From Chondrus crispus (taxonomy: Eukaryota > Rhodophyta > Florideophyceae > Gigartinales > Gigartinaceae): a stretch of 64,000 nt of DNA. The stretch is taken from positions 804,034 through 868,033 of the forward strand of contig NW_005179249.1 in NCBI RefSeq assembly GCF_000350225.1, in the 5' to 3' direction. The translations under genes were made by a program, and so were the position numbers. This document shows positions 63,811 through 64,000 of the stretch, in pieces. The notes under the pieces were generated by a model. The model saw nothing but the letters and a program-made list of their open reading frames with translations, did not search any database and was not told the DNA's origin. Numbering within the stretch: the stretch's first letter is position 1; each line of letters opens with the position of its first letter.

Positions 63811-63995
63811 CGAGCTGTTATGCCAGCATTGATCAGGAAGTTGTCGCTTTGGTCACCAGGGTTTACGTATTTTGTCCACTCTCCGGTGAAGCCTTTAACA
63901 AGGGATGAAGCGTAGTATGTTATAATTCCAGTCATTTTGGCCTTACAAGCCGCTTCTCCCGCACGTTTGGCAGGTTTTTGGAGCAAGCGATACAA
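63792..63995 (-). CDS. Short frame upstream of Ulp1-like domain, possibly its N-terminus
   Basis: A 67-codon frame (MTGIITYYASSLVKGFTGEW, VNPGDQSDNFLINAGITARP) ending at a TAG 2 nt before the Ulp1 frame opens as listed. No family recognised. It may continue beyond base 64000. Its position suggests it is part of the same MULE transcript. Confidence 0.4.
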   Translation of the reverse strand: MYRLLQKPAKRAGEAACKAKMTGIITYYASSLVKGFTGEWTKYVNPGDQSDNFLINAGITARPRNEV

Positions 63996-64000
63996 TCTCA

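Noticed and set aside
1..64000. tRNA, rRNA, CRISPR, telomeric repeats
   Set aside because: Looked for by eye and none seen; short inverted repeats here do not have tRNA or CRISPR structure.

Overview
This window is eukaryotic, non-genic and repeat-dense. I found no conserved single-copy housekeeping gene, rRNA, tRNA or CRISPR array. Almost all recognisable coding sequence belongs to transposable elements: LTR retrotransposons (Ty3/gypsy chromoviruses, two older gypsy types, one Ty1/copia), a tyrosine-recombinase (DIRS/Ngaro-like) remnant, two or three pogo/CENP-B-like DDE transposases, a PIF/Harbinger remnant and a Mutator-like (MULE) element carrying a Ulp1-like protease. The old gypsy at 36.9-43.6 kb resembles families I associate with oomycetes, and Harbinger, CENP-B DDE, MULE and Ulp1 genes are also common there. 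An oomycete or other protist or algal genome is therefore plausible, but the sequence alone does not settle the host.

Layout. (1) 1-4574, minus: 5' part of a chromovirus (LTR 3529-4574, primer-binding site, gag, start of pol; the rest lies beyond base 1), inserted into the reverse transcriptase of an older minus-strand gypsy (4575-about 7710). (2) 8628-12019, minus: a Ty1/copia pol with in-frame stops, split by a 627-bp solo LTR (9782-10408, duplication ATCAG). (3) 12018-16500, plus: a decayed chromovirus pol, split inside integrase by a 1126-bp solo LTR (14224-15349, duplication CCTAT), followed by a long antisense ORF of unknown function (16730-18742). (4) 19286-31404, plus: a complete, young chromovirus with two 597-bp LTRs (6 differences), 5-bp duplication GATAA, gag, pol, a chromodomain and an unusual 3.5-kb 3' region. 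(5) 32.2-34.5 kb: two diverged LTR relics related to the LTRs of element 4. (6) 36.9-43.6 kb, plus: an old gypsy carrying at least three insertions: a solo LTR (39281-39936, duplication GGGAA), a PIF/Harbinger element (40337-41301, duplication TTA) and another LTR (42060-42866). (7) 46.4-47.8 kb, minus: tyrosine-recombinase retrotransposon remnant. (8) 48.1-52.7 kb, minus: DDE transposases. (9) 56.2-59.05 kb, plus: a gene of unknown family with RGG-rich and RS-rich regions, broken by several indels. (10) 59.6-64.0 kb, minus: MULE with Ulp1-like protease, zinc fingers, transposase core and SWIM finger.

The site-duplication evidence lets the insertion order be read directly. Decay is mostly by nonsense codons and small indels; some single-base frameshifts fall in homopolymers and could be assembly errors. 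Several long perfect or near-perfect palindromes interrupt old coding sequence or lie in spacers and are not explained by the annotated elements. The leads I consider strongest are the MULE-Ulp1 composite with its 52-bp palindrome insertion, the antisense ORF behind a chromovirus pol, and the extreme ACGCG enrichment of the young chromovirus.
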